A stretch of 64,000 nucleotides of DNA from Sandaracinus sp. (GTDB lineage: Bacteria > Myxococcota_A > Polyangia > Polyangiales > Houyiibacteriaceae), in NCBI GenBank assembly GCA_020633125.1, contig JACKEH010000004.1, positions 130,383 to 194,382 on the forward strand, written 5' to 3'. Positions 9,761 through 18,679 of the stretch are shown here, in pieces. Each line of letters opens with the position of its first letter. Positions within the stretch are counted from its first letter, which is position 1. Under the pieces are notes generated by a model. The model saw only the letters and a program-made list of their open reading frames with translations, was not told where the DNA came from and did not search any database. The position numbers and the translations under genes are program-made.

Positions 9761-10192
9761 ATGCGCCGTCGGATGTTCCTCGGAAAGATCCATCGCTGCC
9801 GCGTCACCCACGCCGACCTCGAGTACGAGGGCAGCGTCACCGTCGACGCCGACCTGCTCGACGCGGCGGGCATCCTCGAGCACGAGGAAGTCCACATCTG
9901 GAACGTCACCCGAGGCACGCGCCTCTCGACGTACGCGCTTCGTGGGCCGCGTGGCTCCAAGGTCGTCTGCATCAACGGCGCCGCCGCGCACCTGATGCGG
10001 CCGGACGACATCGTCATCCTCGCGACCTTCGGCGAGATGGAAGACGAAGACGCGAAGCGGCACGTGCCCAAGGTCGTGCTCTGCAACGAGCACAACGACA
10101 TCGTCGAGGTCGGACCGGAGCGCCCCGGCCCGCAGATGCCGCGTCATCTGCCGCTCCCCGACGGCTTCCGCGTCGCGGAACCGGCGGAGTGA
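9761..10192 (+). CDS. panD: Aspartate 1-decarboxylase proenzyme
   Basis: 143 residues. Makes beta-alanine from aspartate for pantothenate and coenzyme A synthesis, using a pyruvoyl group formed by self-cleavage. The cleavage site Gly24-Ser25 (YEGSVTVD) falls at the family's usual position, supporting the ATG at 9761, which follows a strong AGGAGGT at 9749-9755. The conserved LGKIHRCRVTHADL, YALRG and NGAAAH are present. The tail is about 17 residues longer than in E. coli PanD. The next gene starts within its stop codon (GTGA). Confidence 0.95.
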   Translation: MRRRMFLGKIHRCRVTHADLEYEGSVTVDADLLDAAGILEHEEVHIWNVTRGTRLSTYALRGPRGSKVVCINGAAAHLMRPDDIVILATFGEMEDEDAKRHVPKVVLCNEHNDIVEVGPERPGPQMPRHLPLPDGFRVAEPAE

Positions 10193-10788
10193 ATTCCGAC
10201 GCGCGGCACGCGCCGGCGGCGGCGCGCAACCGCGACCCGATTCTCTCGGTCCTCCGCGACGTGCTTCCGTCGCGGGGGATCGTGCTCGAGATCGCGAGCG
10301 GCACGGGTGAGCACGCGGTGCACTTCGCGGCCGCGCTTCCCGCGCTGATCTGGCAACCGACCGATCGCGACGAGGACGCGCTGCGCTCGATCGCGGTGCA
10401 TCGCGCGGAAGCCGAGCTCCCGAACCTTCGTCCGCCGCTTCGTCTCGACTTGCTCGAACCGTGGCCCGTCGAAGCCGCCGACGCGTTGGTCGCGATCAAC
10501 GTGATCCACATCTCGCCGTGGGAAGCGACGCTCGCGCTCTTCTCCGGCGCCGCCCGCGTGTTGACTTCGGGCGCGCCGCTCGTGACCTACGGGCCTTACG
10601 TGATCGACGGGGTGCACACCGCGCCGAGCAACGAAGCGTTCGACGCGTCGCTCCGCGCCCGCGACCCGCGGTGGGGAGTCCGTGATGTGGCGGAGATCGA
10701 GCGTGTCGCCGAGGAGGCGGGGCTCGTCCTGGAGCAACGCGTCGCGATGCCCGCCAACAACTTCACGTTGGTGTTTCGGCGGCGCTGA
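10189..10788 (+). CDS. DUF938 family SAM-dependent methyltransferase-like protein
   Basis: 199 residues from a GTG overlapping the panD stop (GTGA), so translation is probably coupled. The DUF938 pattern is clear: RNRDPIL near the start, the SAM-binding ASGTGEHAVHFA, QPTDRDEDAL, NVIHISPW and the closing MPANNFTLVFRR. The substrate is unknown for this family. Linkage to panD gives no obvious functional reason. Confidence 0.85.
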   Translation: MNSDARHAPAAARNRDPILSVLRDVLPSRGIVLEIASGTGEHAVHFAAALPALIWQPTDRDEDALRSIAVHRAEAELPNLRPPLRLDLLEPWPVEAADALVAINVIHISPWEATLALFSGAARVLTSGAPLVTYGPYVIDGVHTAPSNEAFDASLRARDPRWGVRDVAEIERVAEEAGLVLEQRVAMPANNFTLVFRRR

Positions 10789-10812
10789 CCTCGTCGTCGG
10801 CGGAACGCGTCG

Positions 10813-12099
10813 TCAGCCGCACGAGAGCCAGAGCCAGCCGACGGCGATCGCAGCTTGCACGACGATGCCCGCGAGGCTTCCGAAGCGCAGCATCGGCGAC
10901 ATGCGGCCCTCGGCGGGCACGTCACGCATCGCCGCGTGGTTGAGCGAGGCGAGGATCGGCGCGGTGAGGAACGACGCCGTCGTGGCGAAGTCGACGAGCG
11001 TCTTCAACGAGCTCGCCGCGAACGCGAGGATGCTCATCGAGCCGACGAAGAGGACCCCGGCGGCCACGGCGTAGGCACGCCCGAGCCGTGGCTCGGTGTC
11101 GTTCGCGACGTCGAGCGGTCGCTCGGGTCCTCGAAACCGATCGGTCAACGCGGCGAGGGCGCGTGGGAAGCCGTCGACCACGGTGAAGGTCGTCGAGAAC
11201 ATCACGAGGAACGCCGCCGCGCCCACGAGCGGCCGAGACCACTCGCCGAGCATCTCGGCGTAGAGGCCGACGACGAGCGAGCCGAACGCGTGCGCCTGCG
11301 CCGGAATCTCGACCTCGCGACCGTGAAGCACCGCGACACCGAGCAGCACGAAGCAGAGCGCGAGCACCACGGTGCCGCCGTAGCCGACGTGAAAGTCCAC
11401 GAGGCTCGCGCGGACGCTCGGCAGCCGCTTCGAGTCGCGTGCGCGCGCGAGCACCCAGAGCGACTGCCAGAGACTCACGTCGATGGCGCTCGGCATCCAA
11501 CCGACCAACGCGGCCACGAAGAGCCAATCGCCGCGCCCGAAGCTGGCGACGTCGGGGATCCAGGGAAGCCCCCAATCGACGCGGCCCAAGGCGAGCACGG
11601 TCGCGATCACCGTGGCGACGGTGAGCACGGCGACGGCAACCTTCGTGATGCGGTCGAGCCATTTGTAGCTGCCGACCGCGAGGAGGCCGAGGCAGAAGAC
11701 CAGGAGCCCACCCGAAGCGAGCACCGGCGAGGCTTGAAGCCCGAGCAACGCGAGAAGCAGCGCGGCGCATACGAAGGTCACCGCAGCTTGCACGCCGAAC
11801 ATCGTCGCGACCGTCACGAGCCCGTAGAGCACCAAGGGCGCGCGACCGAGCCGGCGGTATCCCTCGAGCATGGAGGTGCGGGTGGCGGCCGCGTATTGCG
11901 GGCCGAGTCGGAATGCCGGGTACTTCACCAGGTTCGCGAGCAGGATCACGAGGACGAGCGAGAGCCCGTAGCTCGCGCCGGCTCGGGTCGATTGCACGAG
12001 ATGGGAGACCCCGACCGCGGCGCCCGCGAACAAGATCCCCGGACCGATCGCGTGACGGAACGATCGCTCCTCGACGCTGCCCCCCACGGCCTGCCCCAT
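10813..12099 (-). CDS. Atypical Nramp-like membrane transporter
   Basis: 428 residues from the ATG at 12099, with about eleven hydrophobic helices. The overall plan and the opening GPGILFAG resemble Nramp-type divalent metal transporters. The helix-1 metal motif DPGN is absent (GAAVGVSHLVQSTRAG instead). In helix 6 the usual MPH is replaced by GWMPSAID. These residues bind Mn/Fe in known Nramps, so this protein may carry another ion or substrate. It converges on the DUF938 gene with a 24-base gap and lies 68 bases downstream of the hypothetical gene at 12168, read in the same direction. Confidence 0.7.
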   Translation of the reverse strand: MGQAVGGSVEERSFRHAIGPGILFAGAAVGVSHLVQSTRAGASYGLSLVLVILLANLVKYPAFRLGPQYAAATRTSMLEGYRRLGRAPLVLYGLVTVATMFGVQAAVTFVCAALLLALLGLQASPVLASGGLLVFCLGLLAVGSYKWLDRITKVAVAVLTVATVIATVLALGRVDWGLPWIPDVASFGRGDWLFVAALVGWMPSAIDVSLWQSLWVLARARDSKRLPSVRASLVDFHVGYGGTVVLALCFVLLGVAVLHGREVEIPAQAHAFGSLVVGLYAEMLGEWSRPLVGAAAFLVMFSTTFTVVDGFPRALAALTDRFRGPERPLDVANDTEPRLGRAYAVAAGVLFVGSMSILAFAASSLKTLVDFATTASFLTAPILASLNHAAMRDVPAEGRMSPMLRFGSLAGIVVQAAIAVGWLWLSCG

Positions 12100-12167
12100 G
12101 GCGGGCGAGCATGGCCCAGCGCTCGGGAGGAGGCGAGGGCGAAGCGCGCGGATTTCGAGCGCGCAGC

Positions 12168-12728
12168 TCAGCCGACGATGGCGTCCCACGGCGGGGGCGA
12201 TGTGTCGGCTCCGACCTCGACCACACGCTGCCGCACGACGACGCGGGTCACCGACGAGGTCTCGGAGACGCGCAAGCGGCTGCCCATGCCCGTCGCGAAG
12301 ACCGCAGCCATCCCACGTCGCGGAAAGGGATGCGCGACGTGCGTGATGCGTCCGCTCGGATCACGTCGCTGCCCGCCGAGCAGCCGCGCACCGATCACGG
12401 GGTGATCGCCCTGGGTCGCGTTGGTGCGGCGGTCACGAACGATCCGGCAAACCAACGCGCCGTCGAGGCCGTAGAGGCGGTTCTGCGTCCAGACCTCGAC
12501 CGCGCACCACGGGTCGCCGAGCAGGCCGGGAGAGCCGCGTTCGAAGATCTCTTCGAGCTCCAGATCGGGCTCCGGCGCGGCGGGTGAGGGGGCGGCCAAC
12601 GGGATCGAGGGCCGTGACTCGCCGAGGTCGCGCGGGGCGGTGGGCGGCCGGGGAACCTCCACCGGCGGCTCCTCCAGGGGGGAGGAATAACCGCGTTGGG
12701 TCTCGCGCGAACGTTTGCGGGAGCTCAT
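12168..12728 (-). CDS. Conserved-looking hypothetical protein
   Basis: 186 residues. The first 55 are charged and proline-rich (probably disordered). A compact part follows with WCAVEVWTQNRLYGLDG, ARLLGGQR and a final PPPWDAIVG. No signal peptide, membrane helix or known motif is visible. Even base use and a defined C-terminal domain suggest a real gene. It is followed in the same direction by the Nramp-like gene, so the two may be co-transcribed. It diverges from fbp. Confidence 0.55.
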   Translation of the reverse strand: MSSRKRSRETQRGYSSPLEEPPVEVPRPPTAPRDLGESRPSIPLAAPSPAAPEPDLELEEIFERGSPGLLGDPWCAVEVWTQNRLYGLDGALVCRIVRDRRTNATQGDHPVIGARLLGGQRRDPSGRITHVAHPFPRRGMAAVFATGMGSRLRVSETSSVTRVVVRQRVVEVGADTSPPPWDAIVG

Positions 12729-12803
12729 CGGCCGCCGAGCGTATCAGGGTCGGGGCCCGACGTGAGCGCCCGTGAGGGTGCGCCGTGCGTCACCAGCCCT
12801 TCG

Positions 12804-12812
12804 TGCTACCCG
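12804..12812 (+). promoter_or_regulatory. Extended -10-like element of fbp
   Basis: TGC followed by TACCCG, ending six bases before the fbp ATG with no ribosome binding site between. It would place the transcription start at or next to the start codon. Confidence 0.35.
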
Positions 12813-12818
12813 AGGCCC

Positions 12819-13850
12819 ATGGACGAGCTTCTTTCCGTCGGTCCGGCTGCGAGCTTCTACGGTCAAACCCTCGAGCAGCACCTGCTGCAGATGCAGCGAA
12901 AGCAGACCGGTGCGACCGGCGATTTCACCGGGCTCTTCCAGCAGATCGCGCTCGCCGCGAAGATCATCGCGAGTCAGGTCTCGAGGGCCGGTCTCGCGAA
13001 CATCCTCGGCCTCACGGGCGACGTGAACGTGCAGGGCGAAGAGGTTCAGAAGCTCGACATCTTCGCGAACAACACGCTCGTCCGCTGCGTGCAGCAGGGC
13101 GGTCACGTGTGCGTGATGGGCAGCGAAGAGGTCGAAGATCCGATCCCGGTGCCGCCGCAGTACCCGAAGGGCAAGTACGTCCTTCAGTTCGACCCGCTCG
13201 ACGGAAGCGGCAACATCGACATCAACGCGAGCATCGGCACGATCTTCTCGGTGCACCGGCGCAAGACCGCGGGCAACGGTCCGGGCACGCTCGAGGATTG
13301 CCTGCAGCCGGGCCGCGACATCGTCGCCGCGGGCTACGTCATCTACGGCTCGTCGAACATGTTCGTGTACTCGGCCGGTCAAGGCGTGCACGGCTTCACG
13401 TTCGACCCGGGCATCGGCGAGTTCTTCCTCTCGCACGAGAACCTGCGGATTCCCGCGCGTGGCGACACGTACTCGATCAACGAGGGCAACTACCACAAGT
13501 GGACCGAGGAGGTCCGTGGTTGGGTCGACTGGATCAAACGCGACGAGGGCGAGCGCAAGGCCTACAAGCTTCGCTACATCGGCGCGATGGTCGCGGACTT
13601 TCACCGCACGCTGCTGCGCGGCGGCATCTTCGTGTACCCGGGCGACAAGAAGAACGCGTCGGGCAAGCTGCGTCTGCTCTACGAGGCCTCGCCGCTCGCG
13701 TTCGTCTGCGAGCAGGCCGGAGGCTCCGCGAGCGACGGTCGGGGTCGCATCGTCGACGTGATGCCGACCACGCTTCACCAGCGCACGCCGCTCTACATCG
13801 GAAGCTCCGAAGACGTGGCCGACGCGCTGCGCTTCGTCGCGTCGAAGTGA
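12819..13850 (+). CDS. fbp: Fructose-1,6-bisphosphatase, class I
   Basis: 343 residues. Hydrolyses fructose-1,6-bisphosphate to fructose-6-phosphate in gluconeogenesis. The metal and phosphate site is clear: DPLDGSGNIDINASIGTIFS at about 126-145, and upstream MGSEEVED. YSINEGNYHKW and RYIGAMVADFHRTLLRGGIF are also typical. The second Gly in DGSGN replaces the more usual Ser. The start at 12819 gives the usual N-terminus; the open frame extends further upstream without protein-like sequence. Confidence 0.95.
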   Translation: MDELLSVGPAASFYGQTLEQHLLQMQRKQTGATGDFTGLFQQIALAAKIIASQVSRAGLANILGLTGDVNVQGEEVQKLDIFANNTLVRCVQQGGHVCVMGSEEVEDPIPVPPQYPKGKYVLQFDPLDGSGNIDINASIGTIFSVHRRKTAGNGPGTLEDCLQPGRDIVAAGYVIYGSSNMFVYSAGQGVHGFTFDPGIGEFFLSHENLRIPARGDTYSINEGNYHKWTEEVRGWVDWIKRDEGERKAYKLRYIGAMVADFHRTLLRGGIFVYPGDKKNASGKLRLLYEASPLAFVCEQAGGSASDGRGRIVDVMPTTLHQRTPLYIGSSEDVADALRFVASK

Positions 13851-13904
13851 ACGCGGTCCCACTTCTTTGACCACTTGCGGCCGCAGCGCGTACCCACGAA
13901 GTCG

Positions 13905-14858
13905 ATGGCGAAGTCGGGTCGCGTGCGGGTGATTCGTCGCGTGGTCAGCGCGGCGTTGCTGGGTGTCGTGCTCTATTGGGTCGCCCGCACGGAAGGCGTC
14001 GCGGAGCTGCCTTCACGCCTCGCGCGTCTCGAGCCGCGCTACGTCGCGCTCGCCGTGCTCTTGCCCTTCGTCGCCGTCGCCAGCGGGGTTCGGCGTTGGC
14101 AGCTCTTGCTCGCGCACGAAGGCATTCGACTTCCCTTCACCACCTTGCTCGGTTCGTTCCTTCGCGGTCGCTTCGTCGGCGCGTTCACGCCGAGCACCAC
14201 CGGGCTCGATCTCTACCGGCTCGTGGACGTGGCCGGTCGCACGGGCGCCCGTGCGGCGAGTGGGCGCGCGATTCTCGTCGAGAAGCTGCACGGGCTCGTG
14301 GCGCTCTCGCTCGTGACCTTCGCGCTCCTGCCGGCGGGGCTCGCGCGCTTCTTCGGGGCCGCCGGTCTCGCGTTGGCGGGCGTGCTCGGCGTGACGTCGA
14401 TCGTGGGGCTCGTGCTCGTGGCTCGCCCCGCCGCGCTGCGTGCGCTGGCGTCCCGCGTGCCGAAGAAGATCCGTGGCCGGGCGACGGAGCTGGCGGAGGT
14501 CTTGGCGAGCGCGCCTCCCACGCCGCGGTTGGTGTGCGAAGTGGCGGCGCTCGGCGTCGTCTCGCACGCAGCGACCGCGACCGTCTTCGTGGCGACCGGC
14601 CTCGCGCTCGGGGTGTCCGCGTCGCCCTTCACGCTGCTCGTGGTCGGCAACGCGATCGTGCTCGCGACCCTCTTGCCCATCAGCGTCGGCGGCGTCGGCG
14701 TGCGTGAAGGCACCGCGGTCGCGCTGCTCGCGTTGGTCGGGGTGGGAGCGGCCGAAGCGACGCTCGTCGGTCTGCTCGGCTATTGCGTGGCGCAGCCGCC
14801 GGCGATCGTCGGCGGGCTCTCGGAGCTCTTCGGTCGCCGCGCGCCCTCGCTCGCCTGA
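13905..14858 (+). CDS. Lysylphosphatidylglycerol-synthase-type / flippase-like membrane protein (UPF0104)
   Basis: 317 residues with about eight hydrophobic helices. The pattern RRWQLLL...F...FLRGRFVGAFTPSTTGLDLYR is that of the membrane domain of MprF-like lysyl-PG synthases and related glycolipid flippases. No aminoacyl-transferase domain is attached, so it is the stand-alone flippase-like form. The helix PISVGGVGVREG is the usual conserved loop. The ATG at 13905 is preferred over a TTG at 13875. Confidence 0.8.
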   Translation: MAKSGRVRVIRRVVSAALLGVVLYWVARTEGVAELPSRLARLEPRYVALAVLLPFVAVASGVRRWQLLLAHEGIRLPFTTLLGSFLRGRFVGAFTPSTTGLDLYRLVDVAGRTGARAASGRAILVEKLHGLVALSLVTFALLPAGLARFFGAAGLALAGVLGVTSIVGLVLVARPAALRALASRVPKKIRGRATELAEVLASAPPTPRLVCEVAALGVVSHAATATVFVATGLALGVSASPFTLLVVGNAIVLATLLPISVGGVGVREGTAVALLALVGVGAAEATLVGLLGYCVAQPPAIVGGLSELFGRRAPSLA

Positions 14859-14952
14859 GTCTCCACGTGCGCACGGATCCGTCCGTGCGATGCCGGGGCC
14901 CCGGCCAGCCGGTAGCGCGCTTCGAGAACGAGGAAGCGCAGGAACTGAAGCG

Positions 14953-14999
14953 GAATCTTTCGAAGCGGGGCGGACGAAGTCCGCATATCCGAAAGATTC
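14953..14999. repeat. 47-bp nested palindrome in an intergenic region
   Basis: GAATCTTTCG (14953-14962) is the exact reverse complement of CGAAAGATTC (14990-14999). Inside it a second perfect stem, GCGGAC-GAA-GTCCGC, spans 14970-14984. There is no T-run on either side, so it is not a standard terminator. It lies in the 260-base gap 14859-15118 between two convergent genes; nothing else was recognised in that gap. Confidence 0.7.
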
Positions 15000-15118
15000 A
15001 GCGAAACCCACGCGCGAAGGCGAATTGCCGTTCTAGCGAGCGACCGAAGGGACGGCACGGCAGGCCGCCGCAAGGGGGCCGACGCAAGAAAGTTCGTGCG
15101 ACGGAGTCGTGCTTCGAG

Positions 15119-16891
15119 TCACTCCAGGCGCGTCAGCTCGACGCCGCCGAGACGAGCGCCTTCGTCAGCGCGAAACCCGATCGACACGTGCGTTCCGAGC
15201 CCGTCGACGGTGCAGACGCGCTCGCGGTCTCCGGTGCGCAGCGTGAGGCGTGAGCCGACGCGAACGATTTCGACCGGCGCCCCTTCGTCGTGCACGAGCG
15301 TGCAAAACGCGGGGCCGACCTCGCCGGCGCGCGCTCGCATACCAATGGGGGTCGCGAGCTCGGGCCCCAACAAGACGTCGATGGCGCCTTCGAGCGTGAG
15401 CATCAGGCGGAAGGACGCGAAGCGCAGCGTGGCCACCGTGGCGCGCGCATCGTCTTCGAGCGCGACCAACGAGGTCCCTTCGGCGCGCCATTGTGTCGGG
15501 CCACCGAGCGCGAGGTCCGAGCCGAGCAAGGTGGCGGGTGGGTTGCTGAACGGGGTGCGAAGAACGGGGCGCCGAAACGACGCGCCGTCGTCGCCGAGCT
15601 CGGCGACGATGCCGTCGGCCAGCACGACGTTCGTCGCGGGCACACGCGAGGCGTCGACCGCTTCCGAACGACCCGTGCTCGGGTCGATGCGTGCTGCGAA
15701 GGCTCGACTCTCACGGCGTCCGGTCGCGAGCACACGACCGTCGGGAAGCGGCGCGACGCGTACTTCGCTCGCACCTTCCACCGACCACGGGAAGGACTCG
15801 GCTTCGAGCTCGACGCCGAAGCCGCGGTCGCGCACGTGAACGATCGCGACCTGCGGTTCGAGGCCCTCTCGCGCGTCGCCGACCGCGACCAGGCGACCTC
15901 CCGGAAGTGCGGCGACGTCGAAGCTCGCCCAACGCGGAAGGCTCACGTCGACCCGAACGAACGTGAGGCTCAGCGGGTCGAAGAGAAACACCGGGCTCAA
16001 CACCACGGCGCCGCCGGTTCCGACACCGCCGACGACCACGACGTGGCCCTCGTCGGTCACCACGACGTGGGGCGAGAGACGCGCGAAGGGGGCGTCGACG
16101 CGCTCGCTCAGGCCGGTGGCGGGGTCGACGACCTCGGCGTCTGCGAGCGGCTCGCCGTCTCCGCTCGTGCGCCCTCCGACCAAGAGCAAGCGACCGTCCG
16201 GAAGGCGTGCTGCACCGAAGTCGCGACGGGGCGAGACGAGCACACCGCTTTCGCGGGGTTCGCCCTCGAGGTCGAAGCGCTCCCAGGTGTCGTGGGCGGG
16301 CCCCTCCGTGCCGAGCGCGCCGCCGAGGACCCACAGACCGTCGTCGGCCGCGAGTGTGGTGTGGCCGACGCGGCGTTGCGCGAGGCCGCCGAGCACGTCG
16401 GCGAGCACCTCCCCGGGCCTCAGGCGCACCAAGCGACGTGTGCCGAGCGTGCCTTCGAGGCCGCCGACGATCGCCAAGCTTCCGTCGCCGAGCGCCACGG
16501 CCTCGCCGCCGGACAACGCCAAGGCCGGGTCGGGGGAAGGACACGAGCGCTCGAGCGGCGAGAGCAGCAGCGAGCCTTCGGTCGGGGCGATCAGCCAACG
16601 AACGCCCACCGCCTCCCAGTCGCCGCTTCGCGCACGTGCGGTCAGCAAACGTGTCTCGGCGGGGAATCGATCGATGTCCCGTGGACCCTCGGAGGGCCGC
16701 AGCAGCTCGATGGTCCGTGCATCCGAGGCTGGGAAGTCGCCGAGCGCTTCGACGAGCAGCTCGCTCGGCAGCACGGTCGGACGGCAATCGTCCGCGGTGG
16801 GCAGGCGCAACGTGAGGCCGGCCAACGTGACCTCGGGATCGGGGGTGCACCCGATCAACGCACACAGGATCGCCATGCGAACGGGCGACAC
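15119..16891 (-). CDS. Kelch-type beta-propeller lipoprotein
   Basis: 590 residues from the GTG at 16891, which gives a proper lipoprotein signal with one Arg and lipobox LIGC (Cys15). An ATG at 16876 would leave an uncharged 10-residue leader. The body holds six or more kelch-like units (GDGSLAIVGGLEG, DDGLWVLGGALG, PDGRLLLVGG, DEGHVVVVGG, PGGRLVAVGD, PDGRVLATG), so a propeller anchored outside the cytoplasmic membrane is likely. It is divergent from the kinase at 16911, only 19 bases away. Function unknown. Confidence 0.75.
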   Translation of the reverse strand: MSPVRMAILCALIGCTPDPEVTLAGLTLRLPTADDCRPTVLPSELLVEALGDFPASDARTIELLRPSEGPRDIDRFPAETRLLTARARSGDWEAVGVRWLIAPTEGSLLLSPLERSCPSPDPALALSGGEAVALGDGSLAIVGGLEGTLGTRRLVRLRPGEVLADVLGGLAQRRVGHTTLAADDGLWVLGGALGTEGPAHDTWERFDLEGEPRESGVLVSPRRDFGAARLPDGRLLLVGGRTSGDGEPLADAEVVDPATGLSERVDAPFARLSPHVVVTDEGHVVVVGGVGTGGAVVLSPVFLFDPLSLTFVRVDVSLPRWASFDVAALPGGRLVAVGDAREGLEPQVAIVHVRDRGFGVELEAESFPWSVEGASEVRVAPLPDGRVLATGRRESRAFAARIDPSTGRSEAVDASRVPATNVVLADGIVAELGDDGASFRRPVLRTPFSNPPATLLGSDLALGGPTQWRAEGTSLVALEDDARATVATLRFASFRLMLTLEGAIDVLLGPELATPIGMRARAGEVGPAFCTLVHDEGAPVEIVRVGSRLTLRTGDRERVCTVDGLGTHVSIGFRADEGARLGGVELTRLE

Positions 16892-16895
16892 GGGG

Positions 16896-16901
16896 TATCC
16901 T
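16896..16901 (+). promoter_or_regulatory. -10-like hexamer of the PEGA kinase gene
   Basis: TATCCT ends nine bases before the ATG at 16911, with no Shine-Dalgarno sequence between. The divergent kelch gene starts almost next to it, so the two 5' regions overlap. Confidence 0.35.
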
Positions 16902-16910
16902 GTCGCACGG

Positions 16911-18626
16911 ATGGCGGCGGGCGTGCAATCGGAGGACGGCGCGGGGAGGGTGGTGCCCTTCGGGAAATACCTCCTCGACGCGTTGCTCGCCGAGGGGGGC
17001 ATGGCGCGTGTCTACCGCGCGAGGCTGCGTGGCGCGCTCGGTTTCGAGAAGCCGTTGGTGGTCAAGCAGGTCCGCCCGGAGCTCGCCCGCGACCCGCGCT
17101 TCGTCGCGATGTTCGTCGAAGAAGCGAAGACGTTGGTTCGCTTGAGCCACCCCCACATCGTCCCCGTGTACGAGCTCGGGGTCGTCGACGGCACGTACTT
17201 CCTCGCGATGGAGCTCGTCGAAGGGCCGACGCTCGCGAACCTCTTGCGCGAAGGGCCGCTGCCAGCGACTTGGGTGGCCCGGCTCGGCGAGCAGATCGCG
17301 GAGGCGTTGCATCACGCGCACGATCGTTTCGGGCTCGTTCATCGCGACGTGACGCCGCGCAACGTGTTGGTCGACGTGGAAGGACACGCGCGCCTCGTCG
17401 ACTTCGGCATCGCGACACCGGCCGAGGGGCTCTCGGGCGAGGTCTTCGGGTCGCCGGGATACATGTCACCCGAGCAGCTGCGCGGTGAACCGCTCGACGC
17501 GCGCTCCGACCTCTTCTCGCTCGGTGCGGTGCTTCATCAAGCGCTCACGGGACGCGCGACGTTCCTTCCCACCGACCTTCGCGACGCCAAGGGAGCGTCC
17601 GAGGCGGCGCGAAGGGCGACGTTGGCGGGTGAGGTGCCGCCGCTCCCGGAGGAGGTCGCAGCGCCCCTTCGCGAGTGTGTGATGGCGTGCCTCGCGCCCC
17701 GCCGAGAAGACCGACCGGCCACCGCCGCCGTCGTCGCCCGTTCGCTTCGGACCTGGTTGGCCAGCGCCGCGCCGGGGGGTGTGGGTGCCGAGCTCGCGGA
17801 CCGGGCGCGGGAGGCCACGGCGAAACCCACGACCGACGACGTCGGACCGGTGACGGTCACCTCGCGCAAGGGCGAGGTTCGCTCGTTGGCCACCGCGTCG
17901 GTGTTGACCGAAGCGTTGGGACGCGAGGTCGGAGCGACCGCTCCGGTGACGGGTCGTGCGCGCGACTCCGCCCCTTCGGTGGAGGGCACGGCGCCGATTC
18001 CGGGGCGTCGTAGCCGCGAGCCCGAAGCGCCCGAGAGCGTCGAACGGACGCCGACGCCCGAGACCGCCACGGCGGGTTCGTCTCCCGAGGCCGAGGTCGT
18101 GGCGAGGGCTTCGGCCGAACCGCGCTCGGTCGAGGTTTTCGCAGCGGAAGCGCGCGAACCCGGAACGTCTCGGTGGCTCGGCTTGGCCGCCCTCGGGGCG
18201 GTCGTGCTCGTCGTCGCCGTGTGGTCCTCGCGCCGCGACGAGACCCCCGAGCCCGTCGTCGAGCCCACCCCCGTGGTCGAAGCCGTGCGGGCCCCCACCG
18301 AGCCCGAGCCCGTTCCGGTCGAGCCACCGAGCCCGATGGAAGCTCCCATGGAAACTGCGCCCGAGGTGGTCGAGCCCGACCCGGTGCCGACCCGCGGGGA
18401 GATCACCGTGCACGCCACGCCCTGGGCCGAGGTTTCGCTCGACGGCCGACCGCTCGGCACGACGCCCATTCGTCGAACGAGCATCGGTGCCGGCGCGCAC
18501 GTGCTCGTGTTCGAGAATCCGCCGCTCGGGCGTAGTTTGCGGGTTCCGGTGCGGGTCGAGCCCGGTCAGTCGCTTCGGATTCTCGCCGATCTGACGACCG
18601 AGGACCCTCGCGCACGCATCCGTTGA
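16911..18626 (+). CDS. Ser/Thr protein kinase with C-terminal PEGA domain
   Basis: 571 residues. The kinase domain covers about 16-285: LAEGGMARVYRA loop, VVKQVRPEL lysine, HRDVTPRN near 143 in place of the usual HRDLKPEN, DFGIA and MSPEQ. The Asp, Asn and DFG needed for catalysis are kept; the Lys-to-Thr change in HRDxxP is frequent in this phylum. A long Glu/Pro/Thr linker and a membrane helix near 420-437 precede a PEGA domain at about 496-565 (VHATPWAEVSLDGRPLG), expected outside the membrane. The TAT hexamer nine bases upstream suggests a short leader. Confidence 0.9.
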   Translation: MAAGVQSEDGAGRVVPFGKYLLDALLAEGGMARVYRARLRGALGFEKPLVVKQVRPELARDPRFVAMFVEEAKTLVRLSHPHIVPVYELGVVDGTYFLAMELVEGPTLANLLREGPLPATWVARLGEQIAEALHHAHDRFGLVHRDVTPRNVLVDVEGHARLVDFGIATPAEGLSGEVFGSPGYMSPEQLRGEPLDARSDLFSLGAVLHQALTGRATFLPTDLRDAKGASEAARRATLAGEVPPLPEEVAAPLRECVMACLAPRREDRPATAAVVARSLRTWLASAAPGGVGAELADRAREATAKPTTDDVGPVTVTSRKGEVRSLATASVLTEALGREVGATAPVTGRARDSAPSVEGTAPIPGRRSREPEAPESVERTPTPETATAGSSPEAEVVARASAEPRSVEVFAAEAREPGTSRWLGLAALGAVVLVVAVWSSRRDETPEPVVEPTPVVEAVRAPTEPEPVPVEPPSPMEAPMETAPEVVEPDPVPTRGEITVHATPWAEVSLDGRPLGTTPIRRTSIGAGAHVLVFENPPLGRSLRVPVRVEPGQSLRILADLTTEDPRARIR

Positions 18627-18633
18627 ACGCACG

Positions 18634-18661
18634 AAAAAAGGCGCCGCTCGAAGGCGGCGCC
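18634..18661 (-). terminator. Intrinsic terminator of the AgmX-like gene
   Basis: Stem GGCGCCGC / GCGGCGCC with a short loop at 18640-18661. Read on the minus strand it is followed by six T's (the A-run at 18634-18639). It ends the AgmX-like gene and, as a hairpin, may also slow transcription arriving from the kinase side. Confidence 0.85.
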
Positions 18662-18679
18662 CACGTCATGTTCGAGCGC

